Shown here piece after piece: positions 26,278-35,645 of a stretch of 64,000 nt of DNA (its first letter is position 1; each line of letters begins with the position of its first letter). Made by a program: the position numbers and the translations under genes. This DNA comes from Lentibacillus salicampi. Its GTDB lineage: Bacteria; Bacillota; Bacilli; Bacillales; Amphibacillaceae. Under the pieces are notes generated by a model, which saw only the letters and a program-made list of their open reading frames with translations, had not been told where the DNA came from and made no database searches. Location of the stretch: the NCBI RefSeq assembly GCF_004565465.1, contig NZ_SRHY01000002.1, positions 1 to 64,000 on the forward strand, written 5' to 3'.

Positions 26278-28191
26278 CTATTTAATTGTCAGTAATTTGC
26301 TTCCTGCATCAATTTGCTTCTGCTCTATGGGATTAATAGTGTCATAAGCGTCAGAATTGGTAATGACAATCGGTGACGTCAAATCAAATCCTTTATTTAT
26401 GATAGCCGCCATATCAAATTCACATAAAAGGTCACCTGTTTCAACTTTTTCATCTTTTGCGATTTTTAACTGAAATACTTTTTCTTTAATATCAACCGTG
26501 TCTAGTCCAAGATGTAATAATATCTCCATGCCATTGTCAGTCGTTATTCCAATAGCGTGTCCTGTAGGGAATACGGTTGTCACTTTACCATTTGTAGGGG
26601 CGTATAATTTTCCCTCGCTTGGGTAGATGGCAATTCCTTTTCCAACCGCTTCTGTTGCAAAAACTTCATCTTTCAATTCATTCAACGGGCGTAACTCTCC
26701 TGATAAAGGACTATTTATATGAAACCCTTCTTGCTGATTGGAAGTGTTCGCTCCTTCTTTTTTCGTCCGAGTTGCACTTTCACCATAAAGCTTGTAGACC
26801 ATTTCTTCTTTATAGCCAAATAGATATGTCAGCACAAATCCGCCGGCATAAGAAATGAGAAGCCCGACGATATATAATAAATAGTTGTTGTCCGCGATAA
26901 GTGGAATCATGACGATACCGGAAGGTCCAACAGTGATGGCCCCTACGTTGAACAAGGACAAAAATGCACCACCGAATCCTGCTCCAAGACTAGCAGTGAT
27001 AAATGGCCTGCCAAGCGGTAAGCTTACCCCGTAAATTAGCGGTTCCCCTATACCCAAAAATCCTACAGGCAGTACGCTTGCGACCGTATTTTTTAGTCGT
27101 TTATTTTTGGCTTTGATATAAATAGCGATCATGGCACCAACTTGTCCACCGCCAGCCATAGCCAGAATCGGGAGTAATGTTGTCGAGCCAAATTGATCGA
27201 TTAATTCAAGGTGCACGGGGATGAGTCCCTGATGCATACCGACTGTCACCAGTGGTAGGAATGTTGCGGCAAGCACAAATCCGCCAATGACACCGCCTGC
27301 TTCTAACATAACATCCACCAGGAACCATGTAATACCGTCCATAAGTAGGCCAGCTATCGGCTGGATAACGACGATTGTCACCATCGACCCGACCATAACG
27401 GTGATTAGCGGTGTCAGAACGAGATCGAGACTGTCCGCCACTCGTTTTCGGATAAACTTTTCAATTTTGACAAACAGATAGGAGGCCACGATGACGCCCA
27501 AGAGACCACCAAGTCCTGCACTGAGTTTCAGATCCAATCCAAATAGATTCAAGGATCCGATATCACTTAAAACAGGTGCGTTAATCAGTAAACCTGCAAT
27601 ACCGCCGAGCACCATTGTTCCGCCGAATTCTTTAGCCGTATTAATACCGACAAACACGCCAAGTGACCCGAATAGCAGATTACCAATTGCCTGCAGCAGC
27701 ATGTACCAGTTTGAATCAAGAACACCCGGGTCGAGTATGCCTGCGTCGGGATTAGCCAGGTTCGTGATTAGGTTTGCGATCCCCAGCATTAATCCAGAAG
27801 CGACTAGGCCGGGAACAATTGGAACAAAGATATTACCAATATGCCTGAATAATTGCTGGAACATTGATGTCTGTTTGGCTTTATAAGCTGCCTTTGTGTC
27901 GGATGCGACATTGAATTCGCTGTCATTGTCATCAACATCTACATTAATCGTCGTACTTTCGTGTATTTCGTTCGCAACCTTGGTTACTTTGCCTGGTCCC
28001 AGCACAATCTGAATTGTTCCCTGATCAATAACACTTAAGACCTCGTCAATTTGTTTAATTGCTTCCAAATTTACATTGTTGCCGGATTTGACATCTATTC
28101 GCAACCTTGTTATACAATTGGTGAGATTGGCAATGTTATTCTCACCGCCAAGATTCTTGACGATTGAATGTGCCAATTCTTTGTTATTCAT
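26278..28191 (-). CDS. murP: PTS N-acetylmuramic acid-type transporter, EIIBC-EIIA fusion
   Basis: About 637 residues. Order: EIIB with phosphocysteine C26 in NCITRLR; ten-helix EIIC from about 110 to 470 (including VTVGMHQGLIPVH, GFLGIGEPLIYG); and a C-terminal EIIA-glucose domain with phosphohistidine H560 in LLHLGLDTVD. The permease brings in and phosphorylates MurNAc (or a related sugar), inferred from its place after murR and murQ. E. coli MurP lacks the EIIA domain, so this version is self-contained. The start ATG 28191 overlaps the murQ stop, indicating translational coupling; an ATG four codons earlier is an alternative. Confidence 0.9.
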   Translation of the reverse strand: MNNKELAHSIVKNLGGENNIANLTNCITRLRIDVKSGNNVNLEAIKQIDEVLSVIDQGTIQIVLGPGKVTKVANEIHESTTINVDVDDNDSEFNVASDTKAAYKAKQTSMFQQLFRHIGNIFVPIVPGLVASGLMLGIANLITNLANPDAGILDPGVLDSNWYMLLQAIGNLLFGSLGVFVGINTAKEFGGTMVLGGIAGLLINAPVLSDIGSLNLFGLDLKLSAGLGGLLGVIVASYLFVKIEKFIRKRVADSLDLVLTPLITVMVGSMVTIVVIQPIAGLLMDGITWFLVDVMLEAGGVIGGFVLAATFLPLVTVGMHQGLIPVHLELIDQFGSTTLLPILAMAGGGQVGAMIAIYIKAKNKRLKNTVASVLPVGFLGIGEPLIYGVSLPLGRPFITASLGAGFGGAFLSLFNVGAITVGPSGIVMIPLIADNNYLLYIVGLLISYAGGFVLTYLFGYKEEMVYKLYGESATRTKKEGANTSNQQEGFHINSPLSGELRPLNELKDEVFATEAVGKGIAIYPSEGKLYAPTNGKVTTVFPTGHAIGITTDNGMEILLHLGLDTVDIKEKVFQLKIAKDEKVETGDLLCEFDMAAIINKGFDLTSPIVITNSDAYDTINPIEQKQIDAGSKLLTIK

Positions 28192-29104
28192 GGTTGTCAC
28201 CATCCTCGTTTCCTAGTTTGATAGCTTGACGTACAAATCCATTTGCCTGGTTTAGATATCGTTCGGCTTTTTCATGACCGCATTGCATTTTGATCATGAT
28301 GATTGCTATTTTCGGATTCTGATGAGACGTTTCCAAATAGGTTGAAGCTGTATCATCATCGACTTGTGTAGCAAGTGAAATAATATTTTTAGCCCGTTCG
28401 ACAAGCTTTTTATTTGTTAACTGGACATCCACCATCAGGTTTTTATAAACTTTGCCGATTCCAATCATTGAACTTGTTGAAATCATATTGGCAACGAGCT
28501 TTTGGGCTGTCCCTGCTTTCAATCGTGTTGACCCTGTTAAAGTTTCGGGTCCAACTTCAACTTCGATTGGGATGTCGGCGTAATGACTGGACTTTGCATT
28601 TTTGTTGCAGCTAATAGATGCCGTGCGAGCACCGACATTGTTACTGTATTGCAAGCCGCCAATAACATATGGAGTGCGGCCGCTGGCAGCCATTCCGATG
28701 ACAGTATCTGTATCATTTAAATTCAGATCCTGTAAATCGGCTGCGGCTTGGTCCGGATCATCTTCAGCACCTTCAACAGCTTTCATGATAGCTTCTTTAC
28801 CTCCGGCGATTAGACCTTGGACTTTCTTGGGATTAGTTCCAAATGTTGGTGGACATTCCACCGCGTCTAAAATCCCCAACCGACCGCTTGTGCCTGCACC
28901 AATATAAATGAGCCTGCCGCCCTTGGTAAACGAGTCAATTACAGCAGAAGCAGCTTTTTCTATTTGGTTAATTTCTTTATTTACCGCATCTGGGACAGTT
29001 TTATCTTCTTGGTTCATCACATGTAAAATGTCATGGGTACTCATTTCATCCAAATTCATAGTTTTATCATTACGTTTCTCTGTTGTTCTTGTTGTTTCGG
29101 GCAT
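28184..29104 (-). CDS. murQ: N-acetylmuramic acid 6-phosphate etherase
   Basis: About 306 residues. MurQ cleaves the lactyl ether of MurNAc 6-phosphate to GlcNAc 6-phosphate and D-lactate. Family features: the SIS fold with GRLIYIGAGTSGRLGILDAVECPPTF (glycine-rich loop), the catalytic-Glu region AVEGAEDDPDQAAADL, GMAASGRTPYV, and STRLKAGTAQKLVANMIST. The start is set at ATG 29104 (MPETTRT) because GGGAGG lies 9 nt upstream; it overlaps the end of murR by 35 nt. Together with MurR and MurP it completes MurNAc recycling. Confidence 0.92.
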   Translation of the reverse strand: MPETTRTTEKRNDKTMNLDEMSTHDILHVMNQEDKTVPDAVNKEINQIEKAASAVIDSFTKGGRLIYIGAGTSGRLGILDAVECPPTFGTNPKKVQGLIAGGKEAIMKAVEGAEDDPDQAAADLQDLNLNDTDTVIGMAASGRTPYVIGGLQYSNNVGARTASISCNKNAKSSHYADIPIEVEVGPETLTGSTRLKAGTAQKLVANMISTSSMIGIGKVYKNLMVDVQLTNKKLVERAKNIISLATQVDDDTASTYLETSHQNPKIAIIMIKMQCGHEKAERYLNQANGFVRQAIKLGNEDGDNHE

Positions 29105-29978
29105 TCCTGGCATCCTCCCTTTGGCTTTGCTGTATGATGTTATAAGTTTGATTTAAATGGGATAAGGAATTGTCGTAATCCTCATATGCGCAAGCTGTAT
29201 AGAGCATATCGATCACATTTAGTGAAGCAATTCGTGACGACATGGCAGCAGTTCGAAATTCATCTTCCTGAGCAGCAACAAATAACACTGCATTCGCTAT
29301 GTCGCTCAAATGAGTATCCGCATATTTCGTAATCGCGATCACTTTTGCGCCTTTAGATTGTGCAATTTTGACACAATCAATAATTTGCTGTGTTTCACCC
29401 GAGTATGAAACAGCAACTGCTACATCATCCTCATTCAGGTTGACAGCTGATACCTTTTGCATATGGAAATCACTGTAGGCCGTACAGGCTTTATTGATGC
29501 GCATGAATTTTTGAATGGCATCATACGCTATCAAAAAACTGGAACCTACACCATAGAAGTCAATTTTTTTTGCGTTGACTAAATAGTTATACGATGCTGT
29601 AAATTGGTCTTTTTGTAGTAATTGCAATGAGCTGTACAACGATTGAATATTCGTATTAGTAATGACCGACATAATTTTATCGCTGGAATCGTCGGGTGAT
29701 AAAGTTTCTTGCTCCAGATCGTGTAAATTTATCACTGCAAGATCGCCGGATAGTTTTAATTTAAACGACTTAAAGCCTTTATAGCCCAAGGTTTGACAAT
29801 AGCGCATAACCGCAGAAGGGCTGGCATAACTAGCACTTGCAAGCTGATTAACAGACATGGAGACTGTCTTTTCCGGGTGTTGTAAAATATATTCCGCTAC
29901 AGCTCCTTCTGATGGTTTGACATAGTTAAGTGATTCTCTTACTTTATAAAGAATACCTTCCAGGATAAACACCACCAA
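29070..29978 (-). CDS. murR: MurR/RpiR family transcriptional regulator
   Basis: 302 residues: an N-terminal RpiR helix-turn-helix (about 5-80; VNQLASASYASPSAVMRYCQ is the recognition region) and a C-terminal SIS sugar-phosphate-binding domain (about 110-250; IDFYGVGSSFLIAYDA, VAVSYSGETQQII). In related operons MurR is released by MurNAc 6-phosphate. It is first of the murR-murQ-murP operon, with a GTG start at 29978 (weak RBS; a slightly later start is possible). A CcpA-type cre site lies 9 nt upstream. Confidence 0.88.
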   Translation of the reverse strand: MVVFILEGILYKVRESLNYVKPSEGAVAEYILQHPEKTVSMSVNQLASASYASPSAVMRYCQTLGYKGFKSFKLKLSGDLAVINLHDLEQETLSPDDSSDKIMSVITNTNIQSLYSSLQLLQKDQFTASYNYLVNAKKIDFYGVGSSFLIAYDAIQKFMRINKACTAYSDFHMQKVSAVNLNEDDVAVAVSYSGETQQIIDCVKIAQSKGAKVIAITKYADTHLSDIANAVLFVAAQEDEFRTAAMSSRIASLNVIDMLYTACAYEDYDNSLSHLNQTYNIIQQSQREDARNARNNKNNRET

Positions 29979-29986
29979 TCAATTGA

Positions 29987-30000
29987 CGTTAGCGCTTACA
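29987..30000 (-). promoter_or_regulatory. cre site (CcpA operator) of the mur operon
   Basis: Minus-strand TGTAAGCGCTAACG matches the cre consensus TGWAANCGNTNWCA at 13 of 14 positions. Its position just before murR fits carbon catabolite repression of MurNAc use. The rest of 30001-30264 shows no feature. Confidence 0.65.
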
Positions 30001-30264
30001 AGCACATTTTATCTTCGCGGATATAAAAAATCAATAAAATAATAAACATTGGTATAAAATTTCAAAATTTGAAATGTGATCCATAGATTTGAGGAAAATC
30101 ATTTTTACTAAAGAAACACGAGACGCTCTGCCCTGAGCATTCTTGCTGCACAACCTGCATATACTCAAAAAAAGGCATGAACTTACGGAAATGTTGTTTA
30201 CATGATGAAAAAGTCAGGAACAGATTCATAGATTAATAACCACTCAAAGAAGGGGTGACCATTT

Positions 30265-31218
30265 ATGAAAATTCTCGTAACTGAATTGATGTGGGATGAC
30301 GGCATTGAAGCGCTCAGAAAAAAAGGCTATACAGTCGACTATGATATGGAATTAAGCCGAAAGCGTGATGAACTGCTTCAAATGCTGCCTGAATATGATG
30401 CGCTGATCGTACGGAATGAAACGCGTGTGGATCCCGAATTTCTTGAAGCAGCAAAGAATGCCAAAGTGATCGGCCGACTTGGTGTCGGACTGGATAACAT
30501 TGATCTCGAGGCGGCTAAGGTGCGGAACATGCCGGTTATTTCGGCTAAAAATGCGAACGCGACTTCTGTTGCGGAGTACGTGATGGCGGCAATGCTTGAT
30601 GCCTCCCGTCCGCTGTCAGATGCAGATGCGGATGTGCGCCGCGGGAATTGGGACCGTAAGTTTTTCACGGGATATGAACTTCATAACCGGACACTCGGGC
30701 TCGTGGGAATGGGCGAAATTGCACATCGTGTTGCCAAACGTGCACACGCATTTGGTATGAATGTCATTGGGTATGATCCGTTTGTTGCGCCTTTCGACCA
30801 TGTCGTGCAGGAAACCGGGGTGCATCCAGCTGAGACGCTCGATGAACTGCTGGATGAATCGGATTTTGTCTCTGTTCATGTGCCGCTAACCAAGGGGACA
30901 AAGCACATGATCAACAAAGATAATCTGCCATTAATGAAGTCGCACGCTTACATTATTAATTCAGCCAGAGGCGGCATTGTCCATGAACAAGATTTGGTTG
31001 AAGCGGTGCAGTCAGGCAAACTCGCGGGCGCATACCTTGATGTGCTTGAAACGGAACCGGTTGAAAAAGGGTCACAGCTTGCAAAGGTTGAATCCATCAG
31101 ATTGTCACCGCACATTGCAGGTCTGACAGATGAAGCACAGTCCCGAACAGCCATGCTGATTGCCCGGGAAGTTGACAATGTGCTGAACGGCCGGAAGTCT
31201 ATCTGTGCAGTTGTGTGA
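30265..31218 (+). CDS. D-2-hydroxyacid dehydrogenase
   Basis: 317 residues of the D-isomer-specific 2-hydroxyacid dehydrogenase family (SerA/LdhA/GyaR-like). NAD-binding LGLVGMGEIAHRVAKRA (GxGxxG) followed by YDP; catalytic residues in SARGGIVHEQDL (R), DVLETEPVE (E) and SPHIAGLT (H). It interconverts 2-keto acids and D-2-hydroxy acids with NAD(P)H. No ACT domain, so it is not a typical biosynthetic SerA. GAAGGGG precedes ATG. It converges with the rraA-like gene, a terminator between. Substrate unknown. Confidence 0.88.
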   Translation: MKILVTELMWDDGIEALRKKGYTVDYDMELSRKRDELLQMLPEYDALIVRNETRVDPEFLEAAKNAKVIGRLGVGLDNIDLEAAKVRNMPVISAKNANATSVAEYVMAAMLDASRPLSDADADVRRGNWDRKFFTGYELHNRTLGLVGMGEIAHRVAKRAHAFGMNVIGYDPFVAPFDHVVQETGVHPAETLDELLDESDFVSVHVPLTKGTKHMINKDNLPLMKSHAYIINSARGGIVHEQDLVEAVQSGKLAGAYLDVLETEPVEKGSQLAKVESIRLSPHIAGLTDEAQSRTAMLIAREVDNVLNGRKSICAVV

Positions 31219-31239
31219 TCATAAAAGCGGCTGCATACC

Positions 31240-31275
31240 AAAAATCCATCTCCGGTTTGGGAAGATGGATTTTTT
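31240..31275. terminator. Bidirectional terminator
   Basis: AAAAATCCATCT / AGATGGATTTTT stem with an 11-nt loop and a T-run, between convergent genes. Confidence 0.8.
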
Positions 31276-31311
31276 CTGTTTAAGGTGAGCAAAAGCTCTG
31301 TCATTGTTGTT

Positions 31312-31791
31312 TTAAACTAGCTTCCTTTTCGAAATGACAATACCGTCTTCATCAACATATGCAAAGCTCCCGGGTTCCCAATCTACTTCTCCAAAAGTTA
31401 GGGTTATATCTTTTTCACCCTCACCTTTTTTGCTGCTTTTTAAAGGATTTGTTCCGAGCGCAAGAACCCCAACGTCCATCTGGGCAATGTCCGCGGAATC
31501 GCGGATGCATCCATATATAATCACCCCTGCAAGATGGCGTTTCTTTATGATGCTGGCAAGACGATCTCCCATTAATGCACAATTTCTGGAGGCACCACCA
31601 TCCACAACCAGGATATGACCTTCAGGAATGGTTTCGAGAGATTTCTTTACGAGCACATTATCCTCCAGCACTTTGACAGTGGAAATCGGACCAGCGAATG
31701 ATTTTTTCTTTCCATAGGTAGTTAACGGTTGTTTGCAGATCGCCAATTCGGTTGAATAATCATCACATAAATCGGTTGTCTTAACATGCAT
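31312..31791 (-). CDS. RraA family protein
   Basis: 159 residues, typical of the RraA / HMG-CHA aldolase fold: TTDLCDDY at the N-terminus, GHILVVDGGASRNCALMGD (central GD motif) and GVIIYGCIRDSADI (the R..D active-site pair). Members are either RNase E regulators, which is not relevant in most Firmicutes, or class II pyruvate aldolases and oxaloacetate decarboxylases. An enzymatic role is more likely here. ATG 31791 has GAGGGTGG upstream. Monocistronic. Confidence 0.85.
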   Translation of the reverse strand: MHVKTTDLCDDYSTELAICKQPLTTYGKKKSFAGPISTVKVLEDNVLVKKSLETIPEGHILVVDGGASRNCALMGDRLASIIKKRHLAGVIIYGCIRDSADIAQMDVGVLALGTNPLKSSKKGEGEKDITLTFGEVDWEPGSFAYVDEDGIVISKRKLV

Positions 31792-31925
31792 TTCTGCCAC
31801 CCTCTTTCATAGTAAGGTTATTTTTTAAAACTTATCCGATATCTATATAACTGTCAAGACGCGGGCAGCGAAGGAAGATGTTCGACTAAAAAAGGTGTGA
31901 CACCACTGTAAAGCGTCCGTTTATC

Positions 31926-33470
31926 CTATTCGCGTTTATCCTTATCAATGACTCTCATTGGTCGCATCATGTCATAATCTTCATGCTCGAGTATATGGCA
32001 ATGCCATACGAAGTCACCAGTAAATGGCCCGAATTTAGCGATGACGCGTGTGATTTGTCCCGCTGGTGCTGCCACGGTATCTTTCCACCCTTTTTCGTTC
32101 GCTTTTGGCGATTCTTGCGGGCCGGTGAAGATAATACTTCCATCTTTATTATACCGATCAAGGTCGAATGACTGTCGATCGAGAACCTGGAATTGAATCA
32201 GATGAATATGCATCGGGTGGGTGAAATTTGTAACATTGATAAATGACCAGACTTCGGTTGAGCCGAGTTCAGGTGTTTCTGTTACAGGGTCTATCCATTT
32301 TTGATTATTCAGCAGTAATAGTGGCCGGCCGAGGTCGTCAGTCGAGCCAACAAGTTTCAGGTTTCGAATGCGCTGAATGTTGTTTTGCTTTAATGGAGGA
32401 ATCCGTGTTAAATTCCGGGGGATTCTGCTCCTGTCTTCTGATGATAATGGGATGTTCACGTTAAATTGCAAGACATCGCCGGTCTCATCGTCAGGTTCGG
32501 CATCTGGTCCAAGGTCGTTTTTCAATGTAATGGTTTTGCCTTTGTAACCGGAAAAATCAATAATCACATCAAAACGCTCGGCAGGTTCGACCGATAAATT
32601 ATCCAGTTTGACTGTTTTTTGCATTAACCCGCCATCTGCTCCGATTTGATAAAATGACTGCCCTGAATCAAGATATAGCTGATACGCACGTGAGTTGGCG
32701 GCGTTCAGAATACGAAACCGGTATTTCCGCGGCTCCACTTCCAAATAAGGCCATATTTTACCATTTACGATGTTTGTTTCACCGTTAAAGAATGGCCTGA
32801 TGGACGGATTTGGCCAGTTTTCCTGAGGCTCATCCGGCTGAGGCGGGTAGAAGAGTTCACCACTATCTTTGAACGATCTGTCCATGATGATCAGCGGGAT
32901 TTCATAGTCCTCTGAAGGAAGATGCATATACTTTTCCTGTTCCTCACGAATAATATACATCCCTGCCAGACCAGCATAAACGTTCAGTCTGGTAATGCCC
33001 ATTGCATGGTCGTGGTACCATAATGTGGCGCCACGCTGGCGGTTGGGATAATGATAGACTTCATTTTTAAATTCAGGGCCTGTTTTCTGAAAGTCCCGCG
33101 TATACCAGGCCTCCGGGTAGCCGTCGCTTTCCGGTTTTGTCTCACTGCCATGCAAATGGGTAACGGTGCGGACTTCCGGTAATTCGTCTAGATGATGAAA
33201 CGATTTATCAATCGGAAGAATATGTTTATCCGGCAATTTGTTTTCCCATTTTACCTGAATCGGCTCGCCGCGATTGACGTCGATGACTGGGCCAGGGAAT
33301 TGGCCATTATAGCCCCACAGCCGTGTTGGTCTTAAATCACGATGCATCTTGTGACGGAATTCCGTCATCTGGACGTTATAATAACCCGCATGGTTGTCGG
33401 TAAGAACTGGCTTTAAGGTTTTGGGTATCGGCAAAGCATCCACAAATTTTTTAAGCTTTTTGTTCAACAT
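31926..33470 (-). CDS. cotA: CotA-like multicopper oxidase (laccase)
   Basis: 514 residues, matching B. subtilis CotA in length and order. Copper ligands are in THLHG, LWYHDHAM, THPMHIHLIQF and FVWHCHILEHEDYDMM (type 1 with axial Met, types 2/3 His). Three cupredoxin domains and no signal peptide, as expected for an outer spore-coat laccase that makes brown pigment and resists oxidants. Start ATG 33470 with AAGGGG 7 nt upstream. Longer in-frame starts have no RBS. Confidence 0.92.
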   Translation of the reverse strand: MLNKKLKKFVDALPIPKTLKPVLTDNHAGYYNVQMTEFRHKMHRDLRPTRLWGYNGQFPGPVIDVNRGEPIQVKWENKLPDKHILPIDKSFHHLDELPEVRTVTHLHGSETKPESDGYPEAWYTRDFQKTGPEFKNEVYHYPNRQRGATLWYHDHAMGITRLNVYAGLAGMYIIREEQEKYMHLPSEDYEIPLIIMDRSFKDSGELFYPPQPDEPQENWPNPSIRPFFNGETNIVNGKIWPYLEVEPRKYRFRILNAANSRAYQLYLDSGQSFYQIGADGGLMQKTVKLDNLSVEPAERFDVIIDFSGYKGKTITLKNDLGPDAEPDDETGDVLQFNVNIPLSSEDRSRIPRNLTRIPPLKQNNIQRIRNLKLVGSTDDLGRPLLLLNNQKWIDPVTETPELGSTEVWSFINVTNFTHPMHIHLIQFQVLDRQSFDLDRYNKDGSIIFTGPQESPKANEKGWKDTVAAPAGQITRVIAKFGPFTGDFVWHCHILEHEDYDMMRPMRVIDKDKRE

Positions 33471-33658
33471 GTTCAACCCCTTCAAATGTGCGCTTATAAC
33501 AGTAGATGCTTGAAGGGGGAAAAAGTGAATGGGCGCAAGAGAAGGGGGGGCCTTCCATGCTGGCATGCTGGCGTCAAAATTTCAGTTGTTCCTGACATTC
33601 CAGACGAGATGGGGAGGATCGCAGTGTATGGTTCGTCTTGGGAATTGGCTATTTTACT

Positions 33659-33690
33659 TCTGTTCAAAGCTCCTAGGAGTCTTGGACAGA
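33659..33690. repeat. 32-bp palindrome centred on CCTAGG
   Basis: The 32 bp read almost the same on both strands (TCTGTTCAAAGCTCCTAGG and its mirror, with a few mismatches). The half TTTTGTCCAAAGCTCCTAGG recurs at 33894-33913 on the far side of the repeat at 33733-33848. This suggests duplication or insertion within a palindrome. Confidence 0.5.
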
Positions 33691-33732
33691 ACTAAGATGT
33701 ATAAAACTAAAAACGAACAATACATTGCTTTA

Positions 33733-33848
33733 GCGGAGGAAATATACGTAGACTCCTGCGGGACGAAAGGCCTCGGTGAGACCCCGCAGTGCGAAGCACG
33801 AGGAGGCTCACCAGCCGCCCGCGGAAAGCGAAGTATATTTCCGGAGCG
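33733..33848. repeat. Bacillaceae GC-rich palindromic repeat (bcr-like)
   Basis: The ends GGAAATATAC / GTATATTTCC are inverted. The core (GACTCCTGCGGGA..., GAGACCCCGCAGTGCGAAGC, GAGGAGGCTCACCAGCCGCC) is of a kind recalled as repeated in many Bacillaceae genomes, with several internal stems (CTGCGGG / CCCCGCAG, GGTGAG / CTCACC). It is GC-rich and open in several frames by composition only. The rest of 33471-34038 holds nothing else recognisable. Confidence 0.65.
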
Positions 33849-34038
33849 GGTTATATGCTCCAACTAGTTCGGATCTTTCCTTAATAAAGCTACTTTTGTC
33901 CAAAGCTCCTAGGTTAGTCTCTATTTCACAAATTCAAGGTGACAAAAGCAGCAGTTATGTGCGATAATGTGACATAGTACATCTAAGAATAAAGACCTAA
34001 TGAATCGATAAATAGAGAAGATATCGGGGGACGGAAAG

Positions 34039-34968
34039 ATGAAGAATACGAGAGCTGGGCAGGGAAGACCAAAAAGAAGATGGCTGAGGATAATCATCGC
34101 CGTTATGGTTGTACTGATTGCAGCTGGTGGAATTTATGCTTTTACCATTTATGACAACGCCAAAGATACAGTCAATGAACAGATGCATGAGCCGGTTGAC
34201 TCGATTGACCCTGGCGTGACCAAGAAAAAGATGGGAGCCTCTGAGCCGTTGAATGTGCTTTTGCTCGGAGTGGATGAACGTGAAAATGACAGCGGCCGAT
34301 CGGATGCGCTGATGGTCCTGTCGCTCGATCCAAACGACGATTCCATGCAGCTTGTCAGTATCCCCCGTGATACGCGAACGACCATTATCGGCAAGGGGGT
34401 TGAAGATAAAATCAATCATGCCTATGCATATGGGGGCAGTGATATGTCAGTCGCAACGGTTGAACATTTTCTGGATATCGAATTGGATTATTATGTTCGC
34501 ATGAATATGCAGGGGCTTCAGGAACTGGTTGATAAACTTGGCACGATTACTGTCGATAACGAAATTGCCTGGAATGACGGGACATATGATTTTAATACTG
34601 GTCCTGTTGAAATGGATGGGGATCAGACGATGGCTTATGTCCGAATGCGCAAGCAGGATCCGAATGGTGACTTCGGCCGTACGGATCGTCAGAGAAAAGT
34701 CATCCAAGGGATCATTGAGCGTGGCGCCTCTGTTGGCTCTGTCACGAAAATCAATGACTATATCGATGTGCTCGGCAGCAATATGAAGACTAACATGGAC
34801 TTTAATGACATGAAAGCACTGTTTAACGGTTACCGGGGTACCCGGAAAAACATGGTGAGCTATCAGATGAAAGGGAGCGGAACAAGTATTGATGGGATCT
34901 ATTATCTGATGGTTCCGGATGATGAAGTGGCTAAAGTGCATGGGATGATCAGTAAGGAAACATCGTGA
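34039..34968 (+). CDS. LytR-CpsA-Psr family cell-wall ligase
   Basis: 309 residues: short basic cytoplasmic tail (RPKRRW), one membrane anchor (about 16-37), then an extracellular LCP domain with LLLGVDERE, SDALMVLSLDP, SIPRDTRTTI (arginines that bind pyrophosphate lipid), KINHAYAYGG and GRTDRQRKVI. LCP enzymes (TagT/U/V of B. subtilis) attach wall teichoic acid or other glycopolymers to peptidoglycan. Start ATG with GGGGGACGG upstream. Monocistronic, terminator at 34972. Confidence 0.9.
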   Translation: MKNTRAGQGRPKRRWLRIIIAVMVVLIAAGGIYAFTIYDNAKDTVNEQMHEPVDSIDPGVTKKKMGASEPLNVLLLGVDERENDSGRSDALMVLSLDPNDDSMQLVSIPRDTRTTIIGKGVEDKINHAYAYGGSDMSVATVEHFLDIELDYYVRMNMQGLQELVDKLGTITVDNEIAWNDGTYDFNTGPVEMDGDQTMAYVRMRKQDPNGDFGRTDRQRKVIQGIIERGASVGSVTKINDYIDVLGSNMKTNMDFNDMKALFNGYRGTRKNMVSYQMKGSGTSIDGIYYLMVPDDEVAKVHGMISKETS

Positions 34969-34971
34969 TAC

Positions 34972-35005
34972 AGAGGAGACTAGGCAGGCGCCTGTCTCCT
35001 CTTTT
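34972..35005 (+). terminator. Terminator of the LCP gene
   Basis: AGAGGAGAC / GTCTCCTCT with an inner AGGC/GCCT, followed by TTT. Confidence 0.8.
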
Positions 35006-35095
35006 ACATAATATTGATTTTGTTATGGGAAAAGTTTATCACGATATGGGTAGGGAATAGATAAAGCAGTCTTTTTTAAAAGTGAGTGGGTTGAA

Positions 35096-35515
35096 ATGAA
35101 GCGGATCGTCAGGCTTAGTTTTATCGGCATGATTTCAGGGGTCATTTTAATGAGTCTCTTAAAAGCTGTTCAGCTGTTGACCGGCAGTCAGGCATATGTA
35201 TTACTGTTTAATACGGACTATGTACCCCTGCTGCACGACTGGGGGCCGGAGAATATTGGCGGTATTGCTTTTCACTTTGTATTTTGCATCGCCAGTGTTG
35301 TCGCCCTGTTTTACTTGTTGATCATCATTAGGGCGGAGCGGTCGCTTACGGCATATTTTCTGATCTATACGGCCGGCAGTGCTATTTTATATTCTCTTAC
35401 CGGGTTGACTGAACGTCCGCCTGATCCAGGGAATGTCACATCGTGGGGATACTGGACGGCCGCACATGCGGTGTACGCTGTCGTCGTTGGCTGGCTTGTG
35501 AAAACGCGGGCTTAG
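35096..35515 (+). CDS. Four-helix membrane protein of unknown function
   Basis: 139 residues with four hydrophobic segments (about 8-28, 55-78, 84-104, 118-136) and a conserved-looking HDWGPENIGGIAFHF between the first two. It distantly recalls YagU-like small membrane proteins, but I would not assign a family. A weak ribosome-binding site (GTGAGTGGG) lies 6 nt before ATG. It stands alone, converging with the ylmA-mtnE pair. Confidence 0.6.
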   Translation: MKRIVRLSFIGMISGVILMSLLKAVQLLTGSQAYVLLFNTDYVPLLHDWGPENIGGIAFHFVFCIASVVALFYLLIIIRAERSLTAYFLIYTAGSAILYSLTGLTERPPDPGNVTSWGYWTAAHAVYAVVVGWLVKTRA

Positions 35516-35645
35516 CCGGTGGTCAGCTGCACAGAAATCCGTTCATATCAAACAGCCCGGAGATTCGGCGATCTGATGGCCGGGACGTTATCGCTTCCTA
35601 TTTTCTGCGCAGCTTTTCCCATTAACAGGGTGAGAGGAACCCTGT

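Noticed and set aside
33529-33967. Overlapping open frames of 60-110 codons on both strands
   Set aside because: They coincide with the GC-rich dispersed repeat, have no ribosome-binding site and show no protein-like pattern.
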